Origin: Streptomyces broussonetiae
GTDB taxonomy: Bacteria; Actinomycetota; Actinomycetes; Streptomycetales; Streptomycetaceae
Direction of reading: 5' to 3'
Assembly (NCBI RefSeq): GCF_009796285.1
Contig: NZ_CP047020.1
Span: 2,914,001-2,978,000, forward strand
Length of the DNA: 64,000 bases
Of the stretch, positions 53,645-61,954 are shown piece by piece (position 1 is the first letter of the stretch; each line of letters begins with the position of its first letter). The translations under genes and the position numbers were made by a program. A model generated the notes under the pieces. That model was not told the DNA's origin. It did not search any database and saw only the letters and a program-made list of their open reading frames with translations.

Positions 53645-54388
53645 ATGATCAGCCAGTGGAGCACGGCGACCGGCAGGACCCTGCGAGCGGTCCGGAGTGC
53701 ATCGGCACCCATCACCTACGGCCTCATCGCCCTGTGCTGTCTGCTCTTCGTCCTCGGCCCGGCCTCCGGACTCACCCCCGGCTACGGCACCGGGGCGGCC
53801 CTTGCGGCCGCCCAGCGGGCCTACTTCCGGCAGTGGGGCGTGGTGCCGGCCGAGCTGTTCGACGGGCCGGCCCGGGAGATCCTCACGCCCGCGACGGCGC
53901 TGTTCGTGCACGGCAGCTGGGTGCATCTGCTCGGCAACATGCTCTTCCTCTTCGTCTTCGGGGCGATGACCGAGGAACGGATGGGCCGGGCCGAGTTCAC
54001 CCTCTTCTACGCCGGCTGCGGCTATCTGGCCCTGCTGGGCTACGCGGCCGTCAACGCCTCGTCCGAGGAGTCGCTGGTGGGCGCGTCCGGGGCGATCTCG
54101 GCGGTCCTCGGTGCCTTCCTCTATCTGTTCCCGCGCGCCCGCGTGACCAGCCTGCTGCCGTTCCTGCTCTTCCTGCCGCTGCGGTTCCCGGCCTGGGTCG
54201 TGCTCCCGTTCTGGGCGGCGGTGCAGTGGGCGGCCGCGGAGCAGGCCTCCGACGGGCCCGGGGTGGCGTATCTGGCGCACCTGGTGGGGTTCGGGCTGGG
54301 CTTCGTCTACGCGTGGGTGCGCTTCGGGCGTGGGACTAGAGTGAAGTGCACCGCAGCTCCGGCACCCGAGGGAGAGAACCAGCCGTGA
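53645..54388 (+). CDS. Rhomboid family intramembrane serine protease
   Basis: A 247-residue protein from ATG 53645; GTG 53639 is an alternative. Six membrane helices are present. Rhomboid motifs are HGSWVHLLGNMLFLFVFGAMTEERMGR, the nucleophile Ser in SLVGASGAISAVLGAFLY and the partner His in VAYLAHLVGFGLGFVYA. The loop containing FVHGSW is typical of the family. It cleaves membrane-embedded helices, usually to release proteins from the membrane. The stop overlaps the start of the RAM-domain gene, so the two are translationally coupled, an arrangement with no obvious explanation. Confidence 0.94.
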   Translation: MISQWSTATGRTLRAVRSASAPITYGLIALCCLLFVLGPASGLTPGYGTGAALAAAQRAYFRQWGVVPAELFDGPAREILTPATALFVHGSWVHLLGNMLFLFVFGAMTEERMGRAEFTLFYAGCGYLALLGYAAVNASSEESLVGASGAISAVLGAFLYLFPRARVTSLLPFLLFLPLRFPAWVVLPFWAAVQWAAAEQASDGPGVAYLAHLVGFGLGFVYAWVRFGRGTRVKCTAAPAPEGENQP

Positions 54389-54666
54389 TCACCGCGATCG
54401 TCCTGATCAAGACCAGCGTGGACCGGATCCCCGAGATCGCGGAGCAGATCGCTTCGCTGGACTCGGTGAGCGAGGTGTTCTCCGTGACCGGCACGTACGA
54501 CCTGATCGCGATGGTCCGGGTGCAGCGGCACGAGGATCTGGCCGAGGTCATCCCCGGGCGGATCAGCAAGATCCCCGGGGTGGAGGGCACGGACACCCAT
54601 GTGGCGTTCCGTACCTACTCCCAGCACGACCTCGAGGCGGCCTTCGCGATCGGGCTGGACTCCTGA
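54385..54666 (+). CDS. Stand-alone Lrp/AsnC ligand-binding (RAM) domain protein
   Basis: A 93-residue protein from GTG 54385, overlapping the rhomboid stop by four bases. It consists only of the RAM domain of Lrp/AsnC regulators (ITAIVLIKTSVDRIPEIAEQIASLDSVSEVFSVTGTYDLIAMVRV), with no helix-turn-helix. Such proteins (SraA-like) bind amino acids and form ring oligomers. They cannot bind DNA alone but may modulate full-length Lrp proteins. The coupling to the rhomboid is firm from the sequence; the functional link is not known. Confidence 0.93.
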   Translation: MITAIVLIKTSVDRIPEIAEQIASLDSVSEVFSVTGTYDLIAMVRVQRHEDLAEVIPGRISKIPGVEGTDTHVAFRTYSQHDLEAAFAIGLDS

Positions 54667-54686
54667 CCGGCCGAAGGCCGCCTCGA
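54632..54686. terminator. 15-bp inverted repeat over the convergent gene ends
   Basis: TCGAGGCGGCCTTCG (54632-54646, inside the RAM-domain gene) pairs perfectly with CGAAGGCCGCCTCGA (54672-54686) beyond its stop, with a 25-base spacer. It lies between the convergent RAM-domain and aminotransferase genes and could terminate both. Confidence 0.55.
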
Positions 54687-54702
54687 CAAAGGGCGCACCA
54701 CC

Positions 54703-56076
54703 TCACGCGGCAGGCACGCAGCGGCCCTCCTGCGTGCGGTACGTCCACTTGGCGCCCACGGTCACCAGTTCCTTCACCGCCCTCACGAAGCGCTCGACGT
54801 GCTCGTCCGGGGTGCCCGCGCCGAAGCTGACACGGATGGCGTTGAGGGACTTCTCGCCCGGGGCCGCCTCCGGGGCTCCACACTCGCCCTGCGTCTGGGG
54901 GTCGCTGCCCAGCAGGGTGCGGACCAGGGGGTGCGCGCAGAAGAGGCCGTCCCGGACGCCGATGCCGTACTCGGCGGAGAGCGCGGCGGCGAAGTGGGAG
55001 CTGTTCCAGCCCTCCACCACGAAGGAGATCACGCCGACGCGCGGCGCGTCGTCGCCGAACAGGGACAGCACCTTCACCTGCGGGACCTCGGCCAGGCCCG
55101 CGCGCACCTCGGCGATCAGGTGCTGCTCGCGGGCGACCAGGCCGTCCCAGCCGGCCTCGGTGAGTGCCCTGCAGGCCGAGGCGATGGAGTAGGCGCCGAT
55201 GACGTTCGGGGAGCCCGCCTCGTGCCGGGCGGCGCTCTCGTGCCACTCCACGGCCACTCCCCCGTCCGCGCGCCGGGTGACCTTGCGGCTGGCGCCGCCG
55301 CCCGCGAGGTACGGCTCCGCCGTGCGCAGCCAGTCGGCGCGGCCGGCGAGGACGCCGGAGCCGAAGGGGGCGTACAGCTTGTGCCCCGAGAAGGCGACCC
55401 AGTCGACGTCCAGGTCACGGATGTCCACCGGGTGGTGCGGGGCCAGCTGGGCGGCGTCGATGACGATCCGGGCGCCGTGGGCGTGCGCGGCGGCGGCCAG
55501 CTCGCGCACCGGCCACAGCTCGCCGGTGACGTTGGAGGCGCCGGTGACACAGACCAGGGCCGGGCCGTGGGGGTCACGGTCGGCGAGGGCCCGCTCCAGC
55601 GTCTCGACGGCCTGCCGCGGGGTGCGCGGGGCGTTGAGGTAGGTGACCTTCGCGTCCTGCCAGGGCAGCAGGGAGGCGTGGTGCTCGGTCTCGAAGACGA
55701 AGACCTGGCAGTCGGCGGGCAGGACACGGGCGAGCAGGTTGAGGGAGTCCGTCGTCGAGCGGGTGAAGACCACCTGGTCGTCGGCACGGCAGCCGAGGAA
55801 GTCGGCGACCGCGCCGCGGGCGTTCTCGAACAGGTCGGTGGAGAGCTGGGAGAGGTAGCCGGCACCGCGGTGGACGCTGCCGTAGTAGGGCGCGTAGGCG
55901 GCCACGTCGTCCCAGACACGCTGGAGGGCGGGGGCGCTGGCCGCGTAGTCGAGGGCCGCGTAGGTGACCTCGCCCCCGGTGACGAGCGGAACGGTGACAT
56001 CCCGGCCCAGAACGGGCAGCGCGCCCGAGTTGTCACGGCACACGGACTGGTCGGCGGCAGCGGTGAAGACAGACAT
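54703..56076 (-). CDS. Class V aminotransferase (cysteine desulfurase-like) under SAM-IV control
   Basis: A 457-residue fold-type I PLP enzyme. The PLP lysine is in DWVAFSGHKLYAPFGSGVLAG, and other motifs are YAASAPALQRVWDD, VVFTRSTTDSLNLLARVL, CVTGASNVTGELWPV and IDAAQLAPHHPVDI. NifS/SufS or kynureninase-like members act on cysteine, selenocysteine or related amino acids. The substrate is not clear, since the mobile-loop Cys of cysteine desulfurases is not obvious in the expected region. The SAM-IV riboswitch in its 5' leader implies a role in sulfur or methionine metabolism. A 6-codon open frame lies between switch and gene. Confidence 0.9.
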   Translation of the reverse strand: MSVFTAAADQSVCRDNSGALPVLGRDVTVPLVTGGEVTYAALDYAASAPALQRVWDDVAAYAPYYGSVHRGAGYLSQLSTDLFENARGAVADFLGCRADDQVVFTRSTTDSLNLLARVLPADCQVFVFETEHHASLLPWQDAKVTYLNAPRTPRQAVETLERALADRDPHGPALVCVTGASNVTGELWPVRELAAAAHAHGARIVIDAAQLAPHHPVDIRDLDVDWVAFSGHKLYAPFGSGVLAGRADWLRTAEPYLAGGGASRKVTRRADGGVAVEWHESAARHEAGSPNVIGAYSIASACRALTEAGWDGLVAREQHLIAEVRAGLAEVPQVKVLSLFGDDAPRVGVISFVVEGWNSSHFAAALSAEYGIGVRDGLFCAHPLVRTLLGSDPQTQGECGAPEAAPGEKSLNAIRVSFGAGTPDEHVERFVRAVKELVTVGAKWTYRTQEGRCVPAA

Positions 56077-56162
56077 GGGTGAACTCCCGTGAGGACGTAC
56101 GCGAAAGAAGACGTACGGAAAGAAGAGAAAGAAGGGGTGCGCGGAGGCGGGGCTCGGCGGCC

Positions 56163-56183
56163 CTATCGCATTCGCTTGCTCAC
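56163..56183 (-). CDS. Possible six-codon leader ORF after the SAM-IV riboswitch (MSKRMR)
   Basis: GTG at 56183 starts MSKRMR and stops at TAG 56163-56165. A GAGGAG ribosome site lies seven bases upstream, which is better than that of many genes here. It lies between the riboswitch and the aminotransferase start at 56076. It might serve as an upstream peptide controlled by the switch; nothing else supports expression. Confidence 0.35.
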   Translation of the reverse strand: MSKRMR

Positions 56184-56203
56184 GGAGGACTCCTCGACGA
56201 CCA

Positions 56204-56228
56204 GGACCCCTGGTTTCTCGAGGGGTCC
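56204..56228 (-). promoter_or_regulatory. Candidate expression-platform hairpin of the SAM-IV riboswitch
   Basis: GGACCCCT (56204-56211) and AGGGGTCC (56221-56228) are perfect eight-base arms around a nine-base loop. The upstream arm overlaps the last bases of the riboswitch core (56224-56228). Formation of the hairpin and of the ligand-bound core would compete, linking SAM binding to the downstream leader. Confidence 0.5.
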
Positions 56229-56340
56229 GCGCTTGCCGTAGACCTCGCTGCCTACGACCTGGTCTTCACCCGGGGCACCCCGCCACGGACGGAGGGTTGC
56301 CGGACAGTCGGCCGGGGCCTCATGACTGTCACTCATGACC
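56224..56340 (-). promoter_or_regulatory. SAM-IV riboswitch
   Basis: Read on the minus strand from 56340: GGTCATGAGTG at the 5' end, then CCGGCAACCCTCC, GGCGGGGTGCCCCGGGTGA, AGACCAGGTC and the 3' segment GGCAAGCGCGGACC. The blocks and spacing match the SAM-IV class of Actinobacteria, including the 5' GGTC/GACC closing stem, the conserved core CGGCAACC and GGGTGCC, and the 3' pseudoknot strand CAAGCGCGG. It controls the aminotransferase gene, whose start lies about 148 bases further. Confidence 0.92.
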
Positions 56341-56405
56341 TGGTTCAGGAAACTACGTCAACTGATCGTCGTCCCGCAACCCCGGTCCGGATTGCGGGAC
56401 GCCCG

Positions 56406-57479
56406 TCATGGCCGCTGTGCGTTGGTGGCCGCCACCCAGCGCTCCAGCGCCCGCTTCGCCGCACCCGAGTCGATCGACTCGGCGGCCCGGTCCATGCCCG
56501 CGCGCAGTTGCTCGGAGAGCGGGGCGTCCGCCGGGTTCAGGGCGACCAGGGCCGCCGCGGAGTTGAGCAGGACGGCGTCGCGGACCGGGCCCGGCTCGCC
56601 CTCGAGCAGTCGGCGGGCCACCTCCGCGTTGTGGCCCGGGTCGCCACCGCGCAGGGCCTCCACGGGGACCATCTGGAGGCCGACCTCGCGCGGGTCGAAG
56701 ACCTCCTCGGCGACCTTGCCGTCCCGCACGACCCAGACGTGGGACGTGGACGTCGTGGTCAGCTCGTCCAGGCCGTCGTCGCCGCGGAAGACCAGCGCGG
56801 AGTTGCCCCGCTCCGCGAGCACACCCGCGACGATCGGCGCCTCCTGCGCTACGGCCACGCCGACCGCCTGGGCCCGTACCTTCGCCGGGTTGGTCAGCGG
56901 ACCGAGCAGGTTGAACACCGTACGGATGCCCAACTGGCCGCGGGCGGCGCCCACATGGCGCAGCGCGGGATGGAACTTCACCGCGAAGCAGAAGGTGATG
57001 CCGGCCTCCTCGGCGACCTCGGCCACCCGCCGGGGCGTGAGGTCGAGGTTGACGCCGAGCTTCTCCAGGACGTCGGAGGAACCGGAGGAGGAGGAAGCGG
57101 CGCGGTTGCCGTGCTTCACCACCTTGGCGCCCGTGCCCGCGACGACCAGCGACGACATCGTGGAGATGTTCACCGTCTTCGCCCCGTCGCCGCCCGTGCC
57201 GACGATGTCGACGGTCCGGCCGGGCACCTCGATCACCTTCGCGTGCTCGTACATCGTGCGGACCAGACCGGTGATCTCCTCGACCGTCTGTCCCTTGGCC
57301 CGCAGCGCCACCGCGAACCCGGCGATCTGCGCGTCGGTCGCCTCGCCGCGCATGATCCGGTCCATCGCCCACGCGGTGTCGTCGGCAGCCAGGTCGTGGC
57401 CGCTGAGCAGGCCGTTCAACAGGGCGGGCCAGGAGCGGCCCGCCGCGGTGTCGCCTCCAGCGGGGGTCACAGCGCTCAT
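56406..57479 (-). CDS. trpD: Anthranilate phosphoribosyltransferase
   Basis: A 357-residue enzyme. It joins anthranilate to PRPP, the second step of tryptophan synthesis. Motifs are the PRPP-binding [48 protein letters not shown] and [20 protein letters not shown]. It lies far from trpEG in the window, 29 kb away, and close to the bc1 cluster, the same place as trpD (Rv2192c) in M. tuberculosis. No Trp attenuator is visible in front of it, so it is probably not controlled with trpEG. Confidence 0.96.
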   Translation of the reverse strand: MSAVTPAGGDTAAGRSWPALLNGLLSGHDLAADDTAWAMDRIMRGEATDAQIAGFAVALRAKGQTVEEITGLVRTMYEHAKVIEVPGRTVDIVGTGGDGAKTVNISTMSSLVVAGTGAKVVKHGNRAASSSSGSSDVLEKLGVNLDLTPRRVAEVAEEAGITFCFAVKFHPALRHVGAARGQLGIRTVFNLLGPLTNPAKVRAQAVGVAVAQEAPIVAGVLAERGNSALVFRGDDGLDELTTTSTSHVWVVRDGKVAEEVFDPREVGLQMVPVEALRGGDPGHNAEVARRLLEGEPGPVRDAVLLNSAAALVALNPADAPLSEQLRAGMDRAAESIDSGAAKRALERWVAATNAQRP

Positions 57480-57547
57480 AGCCGCTCCTGGGTGTCGTAC
57501 CTGCGAAATCCGTGGTCGGTTCCACCCTATCGGCCCCAGGACAGGGC

Positions 57548-57582
57548 GAAGGGCCCCGTCCGTAAGCCGGACGGGGCCCTTC
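57548..57582 (-). terminator. Strong terminator of the qcr-cta operon
   Basis: A 15-bp perfect stem, 57548-57562 with 57568-57582, and a 5-nt loop (TAAGC). It lies 24 bases beyond the qcrB stop on the minus strand and upstream of trpD. It is one of the longest perfect hairpins in the window. Confidence 0.85.
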
Positions 57583-57605
57583 AGTGTGGCGTGGCGACGC
57601 GGGGA

Positions 57606-59243
57606 TCAGTGGTGGCCGTGGCCGCTCGCGATCTCCTTGTACTCGTCAACGGTCGGCTTGGGGATCTGGTTGTCGTCGCCGTAGTAGGCGTTCGACAGCT
57701 TGACCCGCAGCTTCTCCGTGGACCCGACCTTGCGCTGGACACCGTTCTCGTCCACCGCCGGGCCGATCCGGGCCGGCTCGTACTGCCGGTGCGAGGTCAG
57801 CGTGTGCAGCTGCTCCTGGCTGAGCGGCTCGTGCACCTCGATGAACTCACCGTGCGGCAGGCGCTTGATGATGCCGGTCTCGCGGCCGTGCAGCACCTTG
57901 TCGCGGTCGCGGCGCTGCAGGCCCAGGCAGATCCGCTTGGTGGCGATGAAGGCGATGACCGGGCCGACGAAGAAGAAGATCCGGACGAACCAGGTCACGG
58001 CGTTGATCGACAGGTGGAAGTGGGTGGCCCACAGGTCGTTGCCGCCGCCGACCAGGGTGATCATGTAGATCGTCACCCAGGCGACACCGAACGCGGTACG
58101 GGTCGGGGCGTTGCGCGGGCGGTCCAGGATGTGGTGCTCGCTCTTGTCGCCGGTGACCCAGGACTCGATGAACGGGTAGACCGCGATCGCCGCCAGGACC
58201 AGCGGGAAGAGGACCAGCGGGATGAACACGCCCAGGACGAGCGTGTGGCCCCACAGGTTGATCTCCCAGCCCGGCATGAAGCGGATCAGACCCTCGGCGA
58301 AGCCCATGTACCAGTCGGGCTGGGCGCCGGTGGACACCTGGTCCGGACGGTAGGGACCCATGGCCCAGATCGGGTTGATCTGGGCGACCGCCGCGATGGC
58401 CGCGATGACACCGAAGACCAGGAAGAAGAAGCCTCCGGCCTTGGCCATGTAGACCGGCAGCAGCGGCATGCCGACGACGTTCTTCTCGCTCCGGCCGGGG
58501 CCCGCGAACTGCGTGTGCTTGTGGTAGACGACCAGGATCAGGTGGCCGACCACCAGACCGAGCATGATGCCCGGCAGCAGCAGGATGTGGATCGAGTAGA
58601 ACCGGGCGACGAAGTCGTGGCCGGGGAACTCTCCGCCGAAGAGGAACATCGACAGGTACGTGCCGATGATCGGCACGGACAGGATCGCGCCCTCCATGAA
58701 GCGGACACCGGTGCCGGAGAGCAGGTCGTCCGGGAGCGAGTAACCGGTGAAGCCGGTGAACATGCCGAGGACGAACAGCAGGAAGCCGAACAGCCAGTTG
58801 ATCTCACGCGGCTTGCGGAACGCGCCGGTGAAGAACACGCGCATCATGTGCACGAACATGCCGGCGAGGAAGATCAGCGCGGCCCAGTGGTGGATCTGCC
58901 GGATGAGCAGACCACCACGCACGTCCATGGAGATGTGCACGGTCGAGTTGAACGCCTCGGACATCAGCTGTCCCTGGAGCGGGACGTAGCTGCCGTGGTA
59001 CACGACCTCGTTCATCGACGGGTGGAAGAACAGCGTCAGGTAGACGCCCGTCAGGATGATGATGAGGAAGCTGTAGAGGCAGATCTCACCCAACATGAAC
59101 GACCAGTGGTCGGGGAAGATCTTGCGCATGTTGCTCTTGGCCAGGGAGTAGATCCCCACCCGGCCGTCGACCCAGTCGGCGACGCGCTCGCCGGCCGGGG
59201 CCTTCCCGCGTGCGCGGGAGGTGTCGTTCGCTGTAGTGCTCAT
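57606..59243 (-). CDS. qcrB: Cytochrome bc1 complex subunit b
   Basis: A 545-residue membrane protein. It carries both b haems and the quinone sites of the menaquinol-cytochrome c reductase. Haem ligand regions are IRQIHHWAALIFLAGMFVHMMR and YSIHILLLPGIMLGLVVGHLILVVYHKH, and the Qo-site PEWY motif appears as PDWYMGF (Asp for Glu, as in Actinobacteria). The actinobacterial C-terminal extension of about 120 residues is present. The start overlaps qcrA by four bases. It is the last gene of ctaE-qcrCAB. Confidence 0.97.
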   Translation of the reverse strand: MSTTANDTSRARGKAPAGERVADWVDGRVGIYSLAKSNMRKIFPDHWSFMLGEICLYSFLIIILTGVYLTLFFHPSMNEVVYHGSYVPLQGQLMSEAFNSTVHISMDVRGGLLIRQIHHWAALIFLAGMFVHMMRVFFTGAFRKPREINWLFGFLLFVLGMFTGFTGYSLPDDLLSGTGVRFMEGAILSVPIIGTYLSMFLFGGEFPGHDFVARFYSIHILLLPGIMLGLVVGHLILVVYHKHTQFAGPGRSEKNVVGMPLLPVYMAKAGGFFFLVFGVIAAIAAVAQINPIWAMGPYRPDQVSTGAQPDWYMGFAEGLIRFMPGWEINLWGHTLVLGVFIPLVLFPLVLAAIAVYPFIESWVTGDKSEHHILDRPRNAPTRTAFGVAWVTIYMITLVGGGNDLWATHFHLSINAVTWFVRIFFFVGPVIAFIATKRICLGLQRRDRDKVLHGRETGIIKRLPHGEFIEVHEPLSQEQLHTLTSHRQYEPARIGPAVDENGVQRKVGSTEKLRVKLSNAYYGDDNQIPKPTVDEYKEIASGHGHH

Positions 59244-60298
59244 CCGCGCTCCCAGAATGCAGGACCGACGGGCTCCTCGAAGTCGCCCAGCGCCTGGAGG
59301 TAACCCTCACCGTCCACGCCGATGCGCAGCTGCGGCAGGGCGTGGCCGGCGGGACCGAAGATCACTCGGGCCCCGTCGGAGAGGTCGAAGGTGGACTGGT
59401 GGCACGGGCACAGCACGTGGTGCGTCTGCTGCTCGTACAGGGAGATCGGGCAGCCGACGTGGGTGCAGATCTTCGAGAAGGCGACGATGCCCTCGTGCGA
59501 CCAGTCGAGCTCGCGCTTGTCCTTGATGTTGCCCGGCTGGAGCCGGACGATCATCAGGGCGGCCTTGGCGATCTCGTTCTGGAAGTCCTCGTTCGTCTCC
59601 TCCAGGCCGTCGGGCTTGGCGAAGGTGAGCGAGCCGACCATGACGTCCTCGGGACGCAGCGGCTGGTTCGTGTTCATGTTGACCAGGCGCTTGCCCTTGG
59701 CCCACATGGTGTGCCGCAGCTTGCTCTTGGGCGCCGGGCCGAGACCGCCGAGCAGGAAGACGCCGGAGAGCGGGAGCAGGGTCAGCGCGCCGAACATCGT
59801 GTTGCGGATCAGCTTGCGCCGGCCGAAGCCGGACTCCTGGGCACCCTGCTGGAAGTCGTCCATGACCTGCGCCCGCAGCTCGGGCGAGGCCTCGATCGGG
59901 TGCCGCTCGTCGGCCATCTCCACGTCGGACATCAGGGTGCGGGCCCAGTGGACCGCGCCCGCGCCGATGCAGAACAGCGCCGTACCGAGGGTCAGGCCCA
60001 GCGCGAAGTTCAGCGCGCTGATGTGCCCGATCGGGAAGACGAAGATCGACTTGTCGTGCGGGATCGCCAGGTACGCGGCGATGAAGCCGACGGTGGCCAG
60101 CATCGACACCGTGAACAGCAGGGCGACGAAACGCTCGGACCGCTTGGCGGCACGCTCGTCGATGTCCTGGATCCGGTGCTCGTGCGGCGGCAGCCCGGGG
60201 TCGGCGAACGGGTTCTCCTCGTCCGCGACGCTTACGGCGCCCTGCGCGTGCTCCTGCTCAGCGGGCAGGTTCTCTTCTGGAATGTCTTGGCTACTCAT
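59240..60298 (-). CDS. qcrA: Rieske iron-sulfur protein of the bc1 complex
   Basis: A 352-residue protein with an actinobacterial N-terminal extension and three membrane helices (about residues 55-190). The Rieske [2Fe-2S] ligands are in CTHVGCPISLYEQQ and VLCPCHQSTFDL (two Cys, two His) near residues 280-305. It passes electrons from menaquinol to the cytochrome c subunit. The start overlaps the qcrC stop by four bases, and its own stop overlaps qcrB, so the complex is made by coupled translation. Confidence 0.97.
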   Translation of the reverse strand: MSSQDIPEENLPAEQEHAQGAVSVADEENPFADPGLPPHEHRIQDIDERAAKRSERFVALLFTVSMLATVGFIAAYLAIPHDKSIFVFPIGHISALNFALGLTLGTALFCIGAGAVHWARTLMSDVEMADERHPIEASPELRAQVMDDFQQGAQESGFGRRKLIRNTMFGALTLLPLSGVFLLGGLGPAPKSKLRHTMWAKGKRLVNMNTNQPLRPEDVMVGSLTFAKPDGLEETNEDFQNEIAKAALMIVRLQPGNIKDKRELDWSHEGIVAFSKICTHVGCPISLYEQQTHHVLCPCHQSTFDLSDGARVIFGPAGHALPQLRIGVDGEGYLQALGDFEEPVGPAFWERG

Positions 60299-61107
60299 GA
60301 CTTCTTGGCCTTTGCGGTCCGAGCGGCGACCCAGACGGCGACCGCGATCACCGCGCCGAGACCGAAGATCCAGGCGAACAGGCCCTCACTGACCGGCCCG
60401 AGGCCGCCCAGCTCCAGACCGCCCGGGTTCTCCGTCTTGTCGCCGTTGACCGCGTTCAGGTACGCGATGATGTCCTTCTTGTTCTGCGAGGACAGCGTGG
60501 TGTCCGGGAAGGACGGCATGTTCTGCGGGCCCGTCTGCATGGCCTCGTAGATGTGCTTGGGAGCGACACCCTCCAGGCTGGGCGCGAACTTGCCCTTGGT
60601 CAGGGCACCGCCCTTGCCGGTGAAGTTGTGGCACTGCGCGCAGTTGGTGCGGAACAGTTCGCCACCCTTGGCGATGTCCGCGCCGGCCGGGCCGTACTGC
60701 TCCTTGGTGGGCACGTTCGGGCCGGCACCCAGCGAGGCGATGTAGGCGGCGAGCTGGTCGATCTGCGTCTGGTTGTAGACGACCTTCTTGCGCGGGACCT
60801 GGGCGCCCTGCGAGGTGGCGGCCGGCATGCGGCCGGTGCCGACCTGGAAGTCGACCGCCGCGGCGCCCACGCCGACCAGGCTGGGGCCGTCGGAGGAGCC
60901 CTGGCCACCGGTGCCGTGGCAGCTGGCGCAGCCGACCTCGTAGAGCTTCTTGCCCTCTGTGATGGTCAGGGACTGGGAGGTTTCATCGGCCTGCGCCTTG
61001 CCCGCGGGTGCGAACGCGGCGTACAGCCCCCCAGTGGCCGCCAGCGCGAGGAGTAGGACGACGACCGCCGCCAGCGGATGGCGTCGTCGTGCGGAGAGCT
61101 TTTTCAC
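60295..61107 (-). CDS. qcrC: Diheme cytochrome c subunit of the bc1 complex
   Basis: A 270-residue protein. N-terminal anchor (residues 11-33), two class I cytochrome c domains with CASCH (Cys60-His64) and CAQCH near residue 160, and a C-terminal membrane helix. It replaces the c1 and soluble c of other bacteria, carrying electrons directly to the aa3 oxidase in the Actinobacteria supercomplex. It lies 60 bases downstream of ctaE and overlaps qcrA by four bases. Confidence 0.97.
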   Translation of the reverse strand: MKKLSARRRHPLAAVVVLLLALAATGGLYAAFAPAGKAQADETSQSLTITEGKKLYEVGCASCHGTGGQGSSDGPSLVGVGAAAVDFQVGTGRMPAATSQGAQVPRKKVVYNQTQIDQLAAYIASLGAGPNVPTKEQYGPAGADIAKGGELFRTNCAQCHNFTGKGGALTKGKFAPSLEGVAPKHIYEAMQTGPQNMPSFPDTTLSSQNKKDIIAYLNAVNGDKTENPGGLELGGLGPVSEGLFAWIFGLGAVIAVAVWVAARTAKAKKS

Positions 61108-61167
61108 GGATTACCCCGGTGTCAGGATCTTCTGCGTCGATGCTTCTGGATGCGGGAGCGGGTCCCG

Positions 61168-61788
61168 CTACTTGATCAAGTAGATCGTGGCGAAGAGGCC
61201 GATCCAGACCACGTCGACGAAGTGCCAGTAGTAGGACACGACGATGGCGGCGGTCGCCTGCTCGTGGGTGAACCTCTTCGCCGCGTAGGTGCGGCCGAGG
61301 ACGAACAGGAAGGCGATGAGGCCGCCTGTCACGTGCAGACCGTGGAAGCCGGTGGTCAGGTAGAACACCGAGCCGTACGGGTCGGAGGACAGCGAGATGC
61401 CGTCCTTCTTCACCAGCTCCGTGTACTCGTAGATCTGACCGCCGATGAAGATCGCACCCATGATGAAGGTGACGATGAACCAGCCACGGAGCTTCTTCAC
61501 GTCCCCGCGCTCGGCCGCGAACACGCCGAGCTGGCAGGTGAGTGAGGAGAGCACCAGGATCGTGGTGTTCGTCGCGGAGAAGGGCACATTGAGCGCATGC
61601 GCCATGTGCTTCCAGTGATCCGGTCCGGTCACCGAGCGGAGGGTGAAGTACATCGCGAAGAGGGCCGCGAAGAACATCAGCTCGGAACTCAGCCAGATGA
61701 TGGTTCCGACGCTGGTGAGGTTCGGCCGGTTGACCGACGGGTGCGCGTGCCCAGTTTCTACTGTCGTTGCTGTCGCCACGACCGACAT
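61168..61788 (-). CDS. ctaE: Cytochrome c oxidase subunit III
   Basis: A 206-residue membrane protein with five helices, the short actinobacterial form. Signatures are [21 protein letters not shown] and [22 protein letters not shown], and the C-terminal [23 protein letters not shown]. It is the first gene of the ctaE-qcrCAB operon. The ATG at 61788 is embedded in the second arm of a perfect palindrome (61779-61799), and no ribosome site is seen, so translation may begin on a leaderless or structured message. Confidence 0.96.
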   Translation of the reverse strand: MSVVATATTVETGHAHPSVNRPNLTSVGTIIWLSSELMFFAALFAMYFTLRSVTGPDHWKHMAHALNVPFSATNTTILVLSSLTCQLGVFAAERGDVKKLRGWFIVTFIMGAIFIGGQIYEYTELVKKDGISLSSDPYGSVFYLTTGFHGLHVTGGLIAFLFVLGRTYAAKRFTHEQATAAIVVSYYWHFVDVVWIGLFATIYLIK

Positions 61789-61799
61789 TATGTCGGTCG
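61779..61799. promoter_or_regulatory. 21-base perfect palindrome over the ctaE start codon
   Basis: CGACCGACAT (61779-61788) and ATGTCGGTCG (61790-61799) are perfect ten-base arms around one T. On the minus strand, one arm contains the ctaE start codon followed by codons 2 and 3. It may be an operator placed on the start site or an RNA hairpin hiding the start codon. Confidence 0.6.
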
Positions 61800-61954
61800 C
61801 TTATCCCGCCCTCACTCCGGGGGGTGCCGTTCGGAGTGTTGCTGCCCGCCGAACCGGTGTTGACGTGGTGTTCATGGGCGCTTTGACCGGAGTAAGCTCC
61901 GCCCGAACGGCCCTGTCCGTCCCGTCCGTACGACGCCGACGTCCCGGAGGAACA

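Noticed and set aside
56079..59303. A 1074-codon plus-strand open frame opposite trpD and qcrB
   Set aside because: It is antisense to two firm genes with clear motifs; long antisense frames arise from G/C third-position bias. Its Arg/Asp/Gly/Val-rich composition is typical of such shadows.
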